Source: Escallonia rubra (Eukaryota; Streptophyta; Magnoliopsida; Escalloniales; Escalloniaceae). From it: a stretch of 64,000 nucleotides of DNA. Below are positions 23,938-36,000 of this stretch, in pieces; position 1 is the stretch's first letter, and every line of letters begins with the position of its first letter. A model generated the notes under the pieces. The model was given only the letters and a program-made list of their open reading frames with translations. It had not been told where the DNA came from and ran no database searches. Position numbers and translations under genes: made by a program. The DNA lies in the NCBI GenBank assembly GCA_033065855.1, contig JAVXUO010002773.1, forward strand, positions 310,001-374,000, written 5' to 3'.

Positions 23938-26666
23938 TCAAGAAAGATCAAAATACTCACTTTTCATAAACACTCAGGAAGAAAAGAAAAAAAAAGAGAA
24001 ATATTCACAGATAGCTGCTCTTCTGAAGGAAACTAGATCCGGTCAACTGATGAACTGAAGCAGAAAAGCTTTTGATAGATTTGTTTCTAAGATTTGATGC
24101 AGTTGGTGGCTTGCATAATGCAGAGTAGTCGCGGTAATTTCAAATTTGCACGAAAAATGCACAAAATCTTTTTCCTTCTACCCATTGGCTTGAAATTGAC
24201 ACTTCCAATTGGGACAAAAACAGAGTTGAAATTGTTCTCCGTGTAGCTGTGTTAGGTATAGCTGATTTTATTTAGTACTAACGGCTAAAGAAACACATGC
24301 AATGTTCTTTCATATTTATTTGCCGCTAAAAAGTATTATAAGAATAAAAATTAATAAATTAAATATAATAGAGAAATTTTATAAATTGACGGGTGAGCGT
24401 ATATGTGAGACAGGCCGAGGACCCATGGGAGAGCCCTGCCGACACGTACCAGTATCTAATGTTGTAAGGTGGATAAAGACGATTCCTGCCAGTAAACTTA
24501 AAAATATTTTTGAAACTATCGGTCAAAAGAACATCAATATTGACAAAATTGATTGGAATCTTAAGCAAACCGAAGACTCTTCTCTCGACCAAACCGAAGC
24601 CGGGTTTTCACAAGCTCAAACGTCAATGCATGTGAGGTGCACTGTGGTAGTATTTGAGGACCTATTGTTGGTATGCAGATAGGGATTTGAGAAATGACGA
24701 GGTGAATATTTTCGCCCGAGCGATTGGATTCGGTTCACCGGGTGTTGTTGACACCAAAGATTGAGAGTTATTTCCCATTGCCGAGCGATTGGATTCGATT
24801 CACCGAGTGTTGTTGACACCAAAGATTGGGAGTTATTCCCCGTTGCCGAGCGATTGGGCATTCGGACGAACAATACTATGAATTTGATGTTGTTTTATTC
24901 CGATGAGTTCTATTCTTGACATAAAAAATGATAATAAGCATTCATTTGTACGAAGACTAATTAAAGTTACATTTCCGCTTTAATTTTTGTTGGATGTTAT
25001 CTTTTTTGATGCACCATAAATGTTCTACTGCATCTTCAAGGAAAGGATGAGTTACAAATTTTGCCCCCACACCCTTTTTCATTTTTTGTCAAGACCATGT
25101 TGGCCGGTTTATGTTTCAGGGTCAAGATTATGCTTGTACTCCTTTTGTTTGTACTTTTGGGTACTCTATTTCTAGAGGCAAACAATTGTTTGTACTCTGT
25201 AGGTTGTACTTGGTGTTTTAATGTAATGCAATTTTAGTCAGTGGAGAGAAAGGGGCGCGTACCTGTTTCGTCAAAAACCACTACCTGTTTACATTGGCAA
25301 CATATCACATTGAAAGAGAATCAGGTATTTCTTTTTGGGTTCCACATTTTTATTTCTAGCAAAAATTATGTTGTTTGTATATTGGTGTTTGGTACTACAT
25401 TGACGATATCGTTATGTTTCTTATGCTTTCAAGGTTTTTCGATCTGACACATCTATTTTGCAAAGCAATATTAGTTTCAAGATGTAGGAAAAATGAGTTT
25501 CGAAATTAAAGGAAGAAAACAATTGTTGTTCGTGATTGCAATGTTGAAGATAAGAAGGGAGCTCATGGTTGTAAGTAAGTAAGATCACATAACTTTTTTT
25601 TAGAGGGTTATAGTTTAAATCGTTAAATCTTTATTGAGTTTGAACTGCATTTTTTCCGAGCACCGTGCTTCATGTAAACTCGTTGGTCACAAGTCATATT
25701 TGATGTCTATAGGTGACAAGAGAGATTTAAGACAACCATCGGCACTCTTGCGTAACCTGAATTCGCACCGCTATTACAAGGCGTCGTACATTTGCCAACT
25801 CGTGCAAAGCTTTTTATTTTTTTTTTTTGGTTTGTAGTATAGTTATTGATTGGAAGATGTCTTGCACCCTGCTTTAGTTTGTGTGGTAATGTATTCAGGG
25901 TCTGGCTCCAGAAGTCTAAGCGGGAGGATCAAAAAGTGACAAAAAAAATGATGCTATTTTAAAAAATTTTGGAAGGTTCAAGTTCGCATAAAACATGATT
26001 TATTTAATTGTATAAATTCATTATAGACAGTGATTTATTTAACTTGTTAAGGTTAGTTGATAACAAATTAGTTCTTACGTGGAAGAATCTTATACGTACT
26101 TGTCTTTGTGTTGTGTGTGATTTCAAGTCTTTACAGTGGTATCAATTTAAGAACTAATTCTGAGGTTTTAATGCATTTTTCAAATACAGTGATTTAATGC
26201 ATTTTTCAAATACTATTAAAGAGTGACATGCTGGGGTTTTGCTGCGAGTACAGAACAAGTCTTTACAGTGGCAAGCAACAGCATTTAGAGACTAAAGATT
26301 GTCACTGAAAGTGTTTTATCGCTATTATAATGACAATTTTTTGTTACTAAAATTTATTTAGCGACATTTTTTGGTACAACACATCTACAGTAGATGATCA
26401 TGATCTGGAGCTTTGCGCACTGATGAAGGGTGAAATGCTGGTAGCGAATTAAGAACAAAGAGTTAGTTAAACATCTCACTTAATACAAAAGTTAAAGAGA
26501 ACCTTATGAAGATGGCTTTGGTCAACTGCCACATAAAGAGAACTTTATTGAACAAATTCCTTATATCATAACTTTATTCAAGAATCAACTGATTCCCTGC
26601 TATATAATCAGGCTTTAACTTGGATATCTGACAACCAAGTACTGTAGTTTCCCTATTGTTTGACAA
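23938..26666. other. Intergenic region upstream of the second nuclease gene
   Basis: Holds the nuclease promoter on its left side and the 3' flank of the root-cap-like gene on its right. A 126-codon plus-strand frame at 24302-24682 has no family resemblance and lacks support. Apart from the 65-bp tandem repeat at 24716, nothing was recognised. Confidence 0.5.
24716..24857 (+). repeat. 65-bp tandem repeat, about 2.2 copies
   Basis: CCGAGCGATTGG starts at 24716, 24781 and 24846, a period of exactly 65 bp. The two full units differ at only a few positions; each carries GTGTTGTTGACACCAAAGATTG. GTTGTTGACAAC-like symmetry inside the unit (GTGTTGTTGACACC) could form a small hairpin. Confidence 0.85.
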
Positions 26667-28345
26667 TTATTTCCTGCATACAAATTCATTTCCACCACCA
26701 TTCCCACTGGTGCAGTCTAGTGTGCCATATTCCATCAGCAATGGACTGTCCCTAGCCCCAACTCCACTGGCCGAGAAAACACAGGACTCACAATCTGAGG
26801 AGAGGAGTGAACTGGTCTTGTACTTGTCCGCGCCCCCGACCACCGGCATTTCAACACCTGGCTTAGCCGGGTTCTCGAAATCAGGCCGATAAGTCCTGCC
26901 AAGTACTCCCTCGACTTCGCTGGATAGGCTGAAAAATCTGAACTGTACCTCCAAGTGTGCGAAACTATCATTAGAAGGTATCTGATAATTATGTAAGTCG
27001 CTATCTTGTTTGGTCACCGGAACCACATTGACTGTAATCTCCGCAAGTTCTGAGATTGCAACTGTCACGCTGTTTTTGTTTGAAGTTCTCTCCAATTTGA
27101 GATTGCTATCAGGTGATGTCCATTCTGAGAAATGGCCATCTGGTAGTGATATAATTTTCCCATTGTAAGAGAACTCAAGGTGATCAACCTGGTCGTCCCA
27201 TATTCTCGCTCTTGTGGCATCGACTGTGAGATTTTGTGAGCCAAACATGAGGCCTAAGGCCTGGATCCATGTGTAGTCACGCGTTCTGCCTGCAGGCCTA
27301 AGGCCAATGAAGCGTGCATTTATTTGGAGATTGGGATCTGATACCAAAGCGAAATGCTCGTTGCTCCTCCCGTGGAAGTAGAAAACAATGCCGTCTCCAC
27401 CTATGAAGCGAGGGTCGTAACAGGCAGCTCCAGGGCCGTTGCAGTTAGGCTTGCGTGCTATTAGACGAATCAATATCATTTAGTAAACAGTGAAATGCAA
27501 TGGTTGCTAAGCATGGACAGAAGTGAGCTTGCTTAACATTCTTAAACCCCATTTTGAGAACCTTTTCAATTTCAGTTTTTGTTTCAAGTTTCTTGGATTC
27601 AGTTTTCTGTGTCCGTATTGCTTGTTTACCTTCTGATAATTCTCAGTTTCCGCCGAGGGAAAAGTTTGGCTCTCTCTCAGAGAACCTTTTTCAGAAGTAT
27701 CCAAAACTTTGCCTTCCTCAAATCTTGTCACCAAAATCAGTTAATATATACAAATAGAAACCAAATAGTATTGACGTATGAAGAAAAATAAACCTGTTGA
27801 ACAAAATTATAAGACAAAAGCAGTACCGAAGGCCTTAGATATGGTACATCAAAATGCTGACATTGTTCGAAGCAATTTGTCATTTTACAAGATGTCGGCA
27901 CTGATGCAGAGCGTGAGTTTCAACAGTTCCTTGTACTATTTAACGCTTTTTAGTCAAGTTCTTGTACGCTTTTACTTGAAAAAATGGTACATCATCTAAA
28001 AGCGGTTCTCGTGTAGATTTGTGTGCAATTTCATAAAAGTTATAGCTAGAGATTTAAGTCGGGTTTCTTACTTCTGCAAACTGCTTCACATTTGGGGGAG
28101 TAACAATCAAGAAAGCATCCTTTGGTACGCGAATCTGCAGGCTGTACCTTTGGGCACTGAATGGGGCATGTTACATACTTGAGAAAGCATTTGCTCCTTC
28201 GGTTTTTGCACGTTATGCGCTGTCGTTTCACTTTAGCAACTTTGGGTGCTTTGGCTGATTTGGCTGCTTCAGTTTGTTGTACCACCAACAAGGAGGCAAG
28301 CACACAGAGAACGATCAGTATGAATTGAATGCTTAATGGCTTCAT
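26667..28345 (-). CDS. Secreted root-cap / LEA-related protein
   Basis: Two exons, 28345-28072 and 27457-26667, joined in phase across a GT-AG intron, encode 354 aa. A clear signal peptide (MKPLSIQFILIVLCVLASLL, cleavage near TEA) is followed by a Lys-rich stretch, then a Cys-rich module (CKNRRSKC, CPIQCPK, CFLDCYSPKCEAVC), and then the Root_cap family domain beginning NCNGPGAACYDPRFIGGDG and continuing FYFHGRSNEHFALVSD. The family is annotated in plants as root cap or LEA-related; no biochemical activity is established to my knowledge. The C-terminus ends with a cysteine cluster (DCESC and a final VCRK). An extracellular place in root tissue is inferred from the signal peptide and family. 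Confidence 0.88.
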
Positions 28346-28431
28346 TTTGTTTCCCTTGGAGCAGGATACAATGGCTGAAAGCTACAAGAGAAATGTGGAA
28401 CTGATACAAGAACTGGCACACCCTCCTGCTT

Positions 28432-28438
28432 CTTATAG
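28432..28438 (-). promoter_or_regulatory. TATA box of the root-cap-like gene
   Basis: CTATAAG on the minus strand lies about 90 bases upstream of ATG 28345, a normal plant distance. Confidence 0.5.
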
Positions 28439-29225
28439 AGGATATCAAGCTGCTAGATTTGGAAAAACAGGCAGTGTTTGAATCTGCAGCTGAAGAAGTG
28501 AAATAGAACCAAACTATCTAAATTTTGGTGTTTGGCTGAATTTGGCTATGGAAGACTTCTTGTGGCCTAATGGTGTCAAATGACCAAACTGTAGCCCGGT
28601 AACTGAATCAGAACGAATTACAATGACTTCTCTAGACAAATATGCATCGATGAGCAAAAGTTGATATCCACGAAGCACAGTTTGCTCATTTAAATTTCTA
28701 TGGAGATCATTTCTTTCTGGAACAATAAGTCCTGCTTATGGTGACATCGCTCAGGACAGTAAAATATGAACCGTACGGCCTCTCTGCATATAGTTCATTG
28801 GATTTTGAGTTGGATATTAACAAAATGAAAATCAATGTCCTTTCGCTTAATGATGTAAATAGTTTAAATCTGTTTTGAAGTTTGAAAGTCAACAGCTATC
28901 TATGCTACTTTGCCAAACATCCTCGTTTTCTCAAGTACTTAATTTTTCGACTTCCTAAACCGACGGTCCTTTTGTTCAATTGGCACCAATTTGAGAACTA
29001 CCTAACCCAAGGATAAATGTGGGTGTGTTTGAAACTCATTCTAGTTTTCGGTGTTTGTTTTAAAAAAAGAAAAAAAAATCAAAATTAAAACCTCTTTTGA
29101 GTTTTCAATTTTTTTACAAAACTGATAGGTTGTTAGATAATAGTTTCTATAATTGGGTTTTACGCCCCCCCCCACCCTCTTCTTTCATTTTTTCGATACT
29201 TAAGAGCTCCTTCTAAGCTCTTATA
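28439..29225. other. Intergenic, no gene seen
   Basis: AT-rich sequence with A/T homopolymer runs near 29065-29120. Nothing recognised apart from the promoter region of the minus-strand root-cap-like gene. Confidence 0.45.
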
Positions 29226-30082
29226 CAGGGGTGCAACTTGGGCCGAGCAACCAGTCGACAACCCGTACCAGTCCGCAAAAATATGGGTATGGACTTCCTT
29301 TTGTAGTGACCATGGTGAACATGGGCTCAAAACTTTGGGTCCGCAAAAAATATGGGCTGAACATGGACAAAGGTTTCTACAAGTCCATCCAACCTGTGGG
29401 AAAACCAGCCGGTCTAACTATTATATAATGTAAATTACAATATATATTCATGTTACAATATATTTATTTTGTTTCCTTTAGTAATTAAAAATCGTGGATC
29501 ACATAAGTCTATACAATCTCGATCGTCAAACTCTTAACCTAATAGAATATAATTTCTTTTTTGTACTTTCTGAACTCTCAACCCCTACTTCGACAAAGTC
29601 AAAGCCTCAAAGTCAAATGTATGCTCATATTCTTGTCTTATTTTTCTGAACCAGGTTGAGTGACGGTTCCCACTTTTTCGTTCATGTTTAAAGATCTTTG
29701 AAAACTTTATTTCTTATTATAGAATTAGAAACTCTTGTATTTTTTTCTTTCTCATTTTGTCCCAAATATTTATTTTCATGCTTAAATTTAAGTTCATTTT
29801 GAGACTTTAATGTACTTTTTTTTTTCATTATCATGAATAAATTGTAGAGTGGATGGTCAATGATATGTTTTGAATTGTTTAAAAAAAAGTAATTCGTAAC
29901 CATGGACAACCCGTGAACAACCCACGTCCAGCCTGTGTCTACCAAAATTTTGATGGGCTTGGCGTTGACACATATTTTTGGCCCGTAAATGGGCTGAGCT
30001 GGACATGGGCATGACTTTTAGAGAGCAGATTGGTCATGGTCTAATCCTTGGGCCCGTCCAGCCCTCCTAAGTTGCACTCCTA
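29226..30082. mobile_element. Non-autonomous hAT-like element, 857 bp
   Basis: The element is flanked on both sides by CTCTTATA (29218-29225 and 30083-30090), an 8-bp target-site duplication. The left end is CAGGGGTGCAACTTGGGC and the right end, reverse complemented, is TAGGAGTGCAACTTAGG, hAT-type terminal inverted repeats. The interior has repeated ATGGGCTGGACATGGGC-like and CAACCCGT/GTCCA motifs near both ends, as in hAT subterminal repeats, and an AT-rich centre. No transposase frame is present, so movement would need a partner in trans. Confidence 0.85.
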
Positions 30083-30289
30083 CTCTTATATTTAACAACC
30101 AGGAACGCCCCCGACCACGACTAACGTATCTTCTCTGCACCGTCCAAATACTGCTATGGCAATAATACACTAGCCTGCGAATTAGGGCTTCAGTGGGTTT
30201 GATTGCGTGGATGAGTTTGATTGACTTAGTATTTACCTAGGCAGTCGAAGATAGTAAGACTAATTAATAAATGAATTCTTGTGGTGGTA

Positions 30290-30720
30290 TTTGTTGCAAG
30301 GACAATGACAGTTGGTATGATGGTAGATTTAAATTTAGAGTAGTGGTAGTGTCGTGGTGGTGAAAGATGTTAGAGGGTTTGATATTCGATAGTGTTGGTC
30401 AGCGGTGGTGGTGGTAGTTGTGGTTATCAGTGGCTATGATATTGGTTTAGTGTTCGTGGGTGTTGGTCACTGGTGTTGGTGGCCGCGGTAAGTGATTATG
30501 GTTGTTGGCAGTGTTGGTAGGTTTGGTTTTCTGGTGTGTTGATCAGTGGTGGTGTTGATCGACAGTCAACGATTGTGGTGTTTTGCAGTGTTTGTAGTTT
30601 GGTGTCCCGGGGTATTGGTTAGTGGTGGTGGTGGCGGCTGCAGTCAATGGGTATGGTGATTGGCAATATTGGTTGTTTGATGTTGTTGGATAATGGTTGT
30701 TGGCGACGAAGGTTGAAGGA
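30290..30720 (+). repeat. Degenerate GGT/TTGG-rich repeat tract
   Basis: About 430 bp dominated by GTGGTGGT, GTTGGT and TATGGTGATTGG motifs with an irregular period of several tens of bases. It is almost free of C on this strand. Similar G/T-rich tracts occur at 32170-32400 and 41010-41130, and C/A-rich ones at 31415-31490 and 52350-52600. It could be the decayed body of a repeat family; I see no termini. Confidence 0.5.
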
Positions 30721-31904
30721 CAGAATAGAGATATAATAGTTCCAACAAAAGTTGAAAGGTGGATTTCAGAAAGAAAAAAAAATGTAAAACCAAAATTGTT
30801 CAAAAGAGCCCTATTCTTGAAACTAGTTAATAAAACTAAAAGAGGGGAAAAAATTAAACTGTCTGTCAAATACCTATATTTTTTTTAGTTTTCAAATCTG
30901 AACAAAAAAATTTGAAAACAAAAATTGTCTTAAATGCTACCATAGGTGCTACTGTTGCCGTTTATTTATCCATGGGTCTTTTCTTGAATCTCTCTTTGAC
31001 ATTTTTCATGTCACGAAATTATTTATTCAGCGCTTTTTGTGTGTCACTACAATTGTCTTTGTCGCTTCATTTTGTACATACTGCAACGTATGTAAAGAAG
31101 TCATGTTCCTTGAATTCCAATAGCATTCGTTTCGCCCATGGTTTCAAAACAATCTAATCTATTCGAGCCTAATTAGTGTTCCCTCGTCCAGACCCTTGTT
31201 TGAGATCAGCTTGTAAAATAAATGGTCCAAAAGCTTCAGTAGCGTTTGATAAACATTTGATTTTATATTTTTTCTCCAGATTTGTAAATTGATAAAAACA
31301 AAAACTGCATTTGACATATAATTTTCATTTTTTTCCCTTCAGTTTTGAAAACCAGTTTTTAAAACAGGACTGTTTTTTAAAACTCTCATTTAGGAGTTTT
31401 GGTTTTTGTTTTATGACTACCACCACCCCCTCCCACTGCCACAGTCGGCCACCGCCGCCGCGCCCCACCACCGCCACCGCAACCATTACCAAAGAAAAAT
31501 CTCAGAATAAAAATTGTGTAATCAAACACCCAAAAGAAAAAATTCAAAATAAAAATTGGATAATCAAACCTATTTGTTGGGTAAATTACACTAAACCTCT
31601 TGAAGTTTACACCCGGTTCTCACCTAAGACCCTGAGGTTTCAATTTAAACAATTAGCATCCCAGCATTGAGAATTGGTTCCTATTAGACCCAAAATCATT
31701 TTTCCGTTTAAACAAAGGTGGATGGCCGTCCACCTTGAGGGGCATTTTGGGTAACCAATATTTATTGGTCTCTCTCTGTCTCCGTCTCTGTCTCCTATCT
31801 CACTCTAACATGCACGACTGAAACAGAGACCCACCTAAGGTGGTGTCCCCTCCCCTACCTCCACCCCTCTCTGCACACATCCTCCTCAATCCCCCGCAAC
31901 GACA

Positions 31905-32160
31905 TCATCCTAATCCCTCAAGAACCCATCCCAGCTCTCCACCCTCGCACCCAAAACGACATCCAAAATCTCCTACAGCCCGATAATCTGACAGCTCACG
32001 CGCCGCCTTAGCTAGCTCCCTCACAGTCAGATCAACCTCCGACATCGAGTCCAGCCTCAACAGCATCTCCATGAGTACCTCGTTCATCTTGATCCTCTTG
32101 CGGCCGTCGGTGCAAAGTGCATCCCCAGTTTCCCTGTCATTGGATCAGGCGCTTGAAATG
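31905..32160 (-). pseudogene. Host-like coding fragment inside the long-TIR element
   Basis: On the minus strand one frame reads DRETGDALCTDGRKRIKMNE and then VLMEMLLRLDSMSEVD and TVRELAKAARE before diverging and ending in a stop at 31905. The stretch is GC-rich and protein-like, unlike its surroundings, and lies between the inverted repeats. It reminds me of the helix around the BAG domain of plant BAG co-chaperones (LLxLDSxxGVDxxVRxxRK), but this is a low-confidence resemblance. It has no start context, no introns and no domain completeness, so it looks like a captured gene fragment. Confidence 0.4.
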
Positions 32161-32522
32161 GGTCATTTGCAGATTAATTGGTGGTGTTGACGGCAACAAA
32201 TTGGTGGTGCTTATCTTAGCTATAGAGGAATGACGGTTCTATTTTTTGTGGCAGAGGAATGGTGGTGCTAATGGGTATGGTGTTGGCGACGTTGATTGGT
32301 GGTGCTGGTGTGTGTGTGGCAAATCTGTGTGTGATTATGGGTCTAAACTGGTGAGTGTTTGCGGCGGCGAATAGTGGTGGTGGTGTTTGTCCTTGGGTTT
32401 TGCAGCGACCAGGAGAGAAGGTGTCGCGGGGGGGGGGGGGATGGCAGTGGGTGAATATTAGGGGAGATGGTAAGAGAGAAGGGGAAGGGGCACCACCTTG
32501 TATGGGGAGGTCTCTATTTCAT

Positions 32523-32524
<2 letters not shown>

Positions 32525-32553
<29 letters not shown>

Positions 32554-32565
32554 CACACACACAGA
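32525..32565. repeat. (GA)n(CA)n microsatellite
   Basis: A GA run followed directly by a CA run, inside the right arm of the long-TIR element. The left arm has the corresponding degenerate TCTCTCTGTCTCC tract. Confidence 0.9.
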
Positions 32566-33090
32566 GAGAAAGAAACCAATAAATATTGGTTATCCAAAAT
32601 GCCGTGGACGATCATCCATCTCTATTTAAACGAAAAAATGATTTTGGGTCTAATTGGAACTAATTCTCAACGATGAGGTGTTAATTGTTTAAATTGAAAC
32701 CTCAGGGTCTTAGGTGAGAACCGGGTGTAAACCTCAGGGGTTTAGGCAATTTATCTTCATTTGTTTTTATAAAAAATAAAAATTAAACTAATTTTAATTT
32801 TTAAAAACAGAAAACCAAACTTAGAATTTCAAACAAAACCTTCAATGCATTTCCAGGATTGTTAAATTATTGAGCTCGGTCGAACAAACAAATTTTTTCA
32901 TACTAGGCCTCGATCAGAGCTCGTCTGAGTAAAGCCCTTGTTGGATTTTTACAAAGAAGCGACAAAAGAATTTTTAGTGACACTCAAGAGACCCATTTAC
33001 CTTCATGCGACAAAAGCAATTGTAGTCCTCAATCCTCGGTATTTGCCATCAATCAACAGCACTCATCACCACCAGCAGCACCGAAGAGAG

Positions 33091-36000
33091 ATGAAGGCCG
33101 TCGTGATCACAGCTCCCGGCGGGCCAGAAGTGCTGCAACTGCAGCAAGTCGATGACCCAATAGCCCAAGACGACGAAGTTTTGATCAGGGTCGAGGCCAC
33201 CGCGCTCAACCGGGCCGACACCCTCCAGCGCAAGGGGCTCCACCCGCCCCCCAAGGGCTCGAGCCAGTACCCCGGCCTCGAGTGTTCCGGTACCGTCGAA
33301 GCCGTCGGTAAAAGCGTGACCCGGTGGAAAGTCGGGGACCAGGTCAGCTGATGTCCATTTCAGTCAGTACATGGTTTCCGCTGTGTAAAATATCGTCATT
33401 TGTCATATTATCGCACCTCATGTTGTCCGCGTACCTCGTATTCTCGTGAATTCGGCCATAAGTTGGACTTGTCACACGGACTCATTTGATTTGCAATCAC
33501 TATTGATTCAGTCCAATGCTTTGATGTTCTTGGTTTAATTCCGTGAAAAGGCAATTGAAACAAAACTATGAAATGCAGGCAGTAAGCCAGTAATAAGGAG
33601 TGAGAGTAGACTATTAAATCTAAAGCCTTTTTATTTTTTCGGTTTTGGGGGTGGGGGGGGGGGGGAATGGATTATGAATCTGAGGGGGTAATAAGGTGTG
33701 AAAATAGACTACTATTTCAGAAATGATAAATATTGATTGCCACGGTTTTGAAAAGTACTTAGAAACCGGGCCTTCTTCTGTTCGAAATTTGTCCCTAGAA
33801 TTTTTCAAAATTTGAAGGGGACAGAAATACGAAGCAGGGAATGTAGTATGATTGAAGGATTTCAAAATTGCACCTGCTTATAGCTTACTGGTTTGGGAAA
33901 CATCGTCCAACTCTCGCACCTTTTGAACTTGTCCAGTCGAAAGGGTTGTGAAATGTGTATTACAGCTTATTGAAAGAAAATGTGAGTGGTCGAGATGATG
34001 GTAGAAAATGGGTACGAGGGACTTTTACTTGTGACACACACACACACACACAGACCTCTGTTATGCTGTTGTTGTCTGGTTTTCTGAGACCATGGTTGTT
34101 TTCTATGAAAGCCTGATTGAAAATAGAGGACAAGGCATCTCATTGTCTTTTGTTTGTAACTCGGTAGATAAAAGAAGACAGTTTCTTTTGAATAAGAGGG
34201 GATGGGGAACACATTCTGTATCTTATGTATATAATTAAGTTGAAAATGTTTGAATTTGACCAATCTGTGAGTGGACAGTTATTCAGTATTTTTACTGATA
34301 TTATTGTTTATTTTGGAAAGGACGAGATTACTAAGCTTACTAGATTAAAGCAAGTATCCTGTCGACACTTATACTTCCATCTGTTTTCTGCTCAATAAGA
34401 AACCAATAAACTCGGAATGAAGCTTTAACCTTTCAGCTGTAATATGTTCCAAAATGCCTGTGTTTCTCGTGCTGTTGCTTTGTGAATTATTCTCCTCAAG
34501 GGGGAGATAACTACCAAAAGAAGAAAGAAAAGGGCATATCGAACTGTGTATCATTTCAGAAAATGTGATCTGCAGGTATGTGCCCTTCTTAGTGGAGGAG
34601 GGTATGCTGAAAAAGTTGCTGTCCCCGCTGGACAAGTACTTCCTGTACCACCTGGTGTTACTTTGAAGGATGCTGCTAGTTTTCCAGAGGTGGCATGCAC
34701 TGTTTGGTCAACTGTCTTCATGATGAGCCGGCTTTCTGCTGGGGAAACATTCCTGGTAACTTGCAGGCCTATTTTCTTCTTCAATGCAATTGTTTGCTAG
34801 TTTGTTCATTGCAATAGCAAAAAGTGTAACACTTCAAGTTTGCTGATTAGCGCAACGTTTGAGATATGAGACATTCTAAAATATGGTTTTACTAAGACTG
34901 CATGAGAACTACAAGCTTCATGATTTTTAGAGTTTGATTGATGGTTCCTGTTGAGTTTTTACTGACACGTAGCTGTTTTTTGGTATTAAGAAGATGTATA
35001 GGGAAAAAAAGAAGTATGACACAGAAATTCCTTTGCCAGTGTCTTATTTATGTTTTGTGTGGTCTAAGGGTAGGTTCTATTTCCCAATCCTCTCCCCAGG
35101 GTACTCTAGCCGTTGGATAAGATAAAATGTAAATGTATGGATAAACTCCTTGGGACATGATTTATGCCCATCTTAGTTGGGGGAGGGGGAGAATGAAGGG
35201 GCATTATGTTGCGAACTAATAGAAAGCACAACTACATGCAATCCCCTTCATCTTGAATAATCAATCTCCCCACCCTACCACTCTACTTTTGGCTGCACAA
35301 CCTTCAGCTCCAACCCAGGATTATTCACCTCAAACCTGCAAACAAAACCAAGTTTGACAAGCGAAACCACTCTATCGTGTCCTCTGCTGCCGTTCTTCTA
35401 CATAGTTTAGAGACCTACTGCTTGTACCTGAAACACCTTACTGTTAACCCTCCCCTGTTTGAAAGAGTCCAACTTCTGTCTTCAAGTTCTAATTCACGCA
35501 CCAGAGAATGTTTGAGAAAAATCGTCAAATCCCTGGTGTATAAATGTATGCAGTTGGAAAGGTATTCTTTTTTCCCCTGGAAGAATCTGATCTGATTTTT
35601 TATTCTTTTGTGTCATAAACTTTTGCAAGAACCATCTAATAAGCTTTGAGGTTGACTTAATTTCCAATTATGATATTCTTGTGATGATGAAAAACTCATT
35701 CGAGCTTGGTCCAAACACCCAACCGGATTCTGCCCTATGCATCCAACATATTCTAGCCTCTCCCACTTAGTAGTCTTTCGAAACGTGCCTAGGACTAAGG
35801 CTTATGTTGAACACACTTAGGAGTAGGGTTTATCCTCATGCTATGTTTTTGTCTAATGTGGTACATTAACCAATTTTTTTCAAATGATATAACCTAGAAT
35901 CTCCTAGCTGACAACTTGTATTTTCAGATACACGGAGGCTCTAGTGGCATCGGTACCTTTGCAATTCAAATGGCAAAATACCAAGGAGTTAAAGTATTCG

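Larger units (their letters stand above)
31579..32758. mobile_element. Long-TIR (Mutator-like / Pack-MULE-like) element, 1.18 kb
   Basis: The two ends form long inverted repeats of roughly 200 bp or more: GTTTACACCCGGTTCTCACC at 31608 is mirrored at 32709-32732, the segment with CAATTTAAACAATTA..GACCCAAAATCATTTTT is mirrored at 32634-32700, and AACCAATATTTATTGG at 31755-31770 is mirrored at 32576-32593. Homology continues more weakly into GAGACC..GGTGGTG..CCCCT. The left end is preceded by ATTTGTT (31572-31578) and the right end is followed by ATTTGTT (32759-32765), a possible short target duplication. The centre contains a GC-rich coding-like fragment and (GA)n(CA)n repeats. No transposase was seen. 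Confidence 0.75.

Noticed and set aside
24302..24682. 126-codon plus-strand open frame
   Set aside because: No recognisable domain, begins in AT-rich sequence, ends inside the 65-bp repeat region flank, and an overlapping frame is open on the other strand. Most likely chance.
26735..26971. Minus-strand 78-codon frame over the root-cap-like gene
   Set aside because: An out-of-frame shadow of exon 2 of the root-cap-like gene.
31311..31670. 119-codon plus-strand frame with Pro/His-rich segment
   Set aside because: The Pro/Thr/Ala stretch is a CCACCGCC repeat and the rest runs into the long-TIR element end. No start context or family resemblance.
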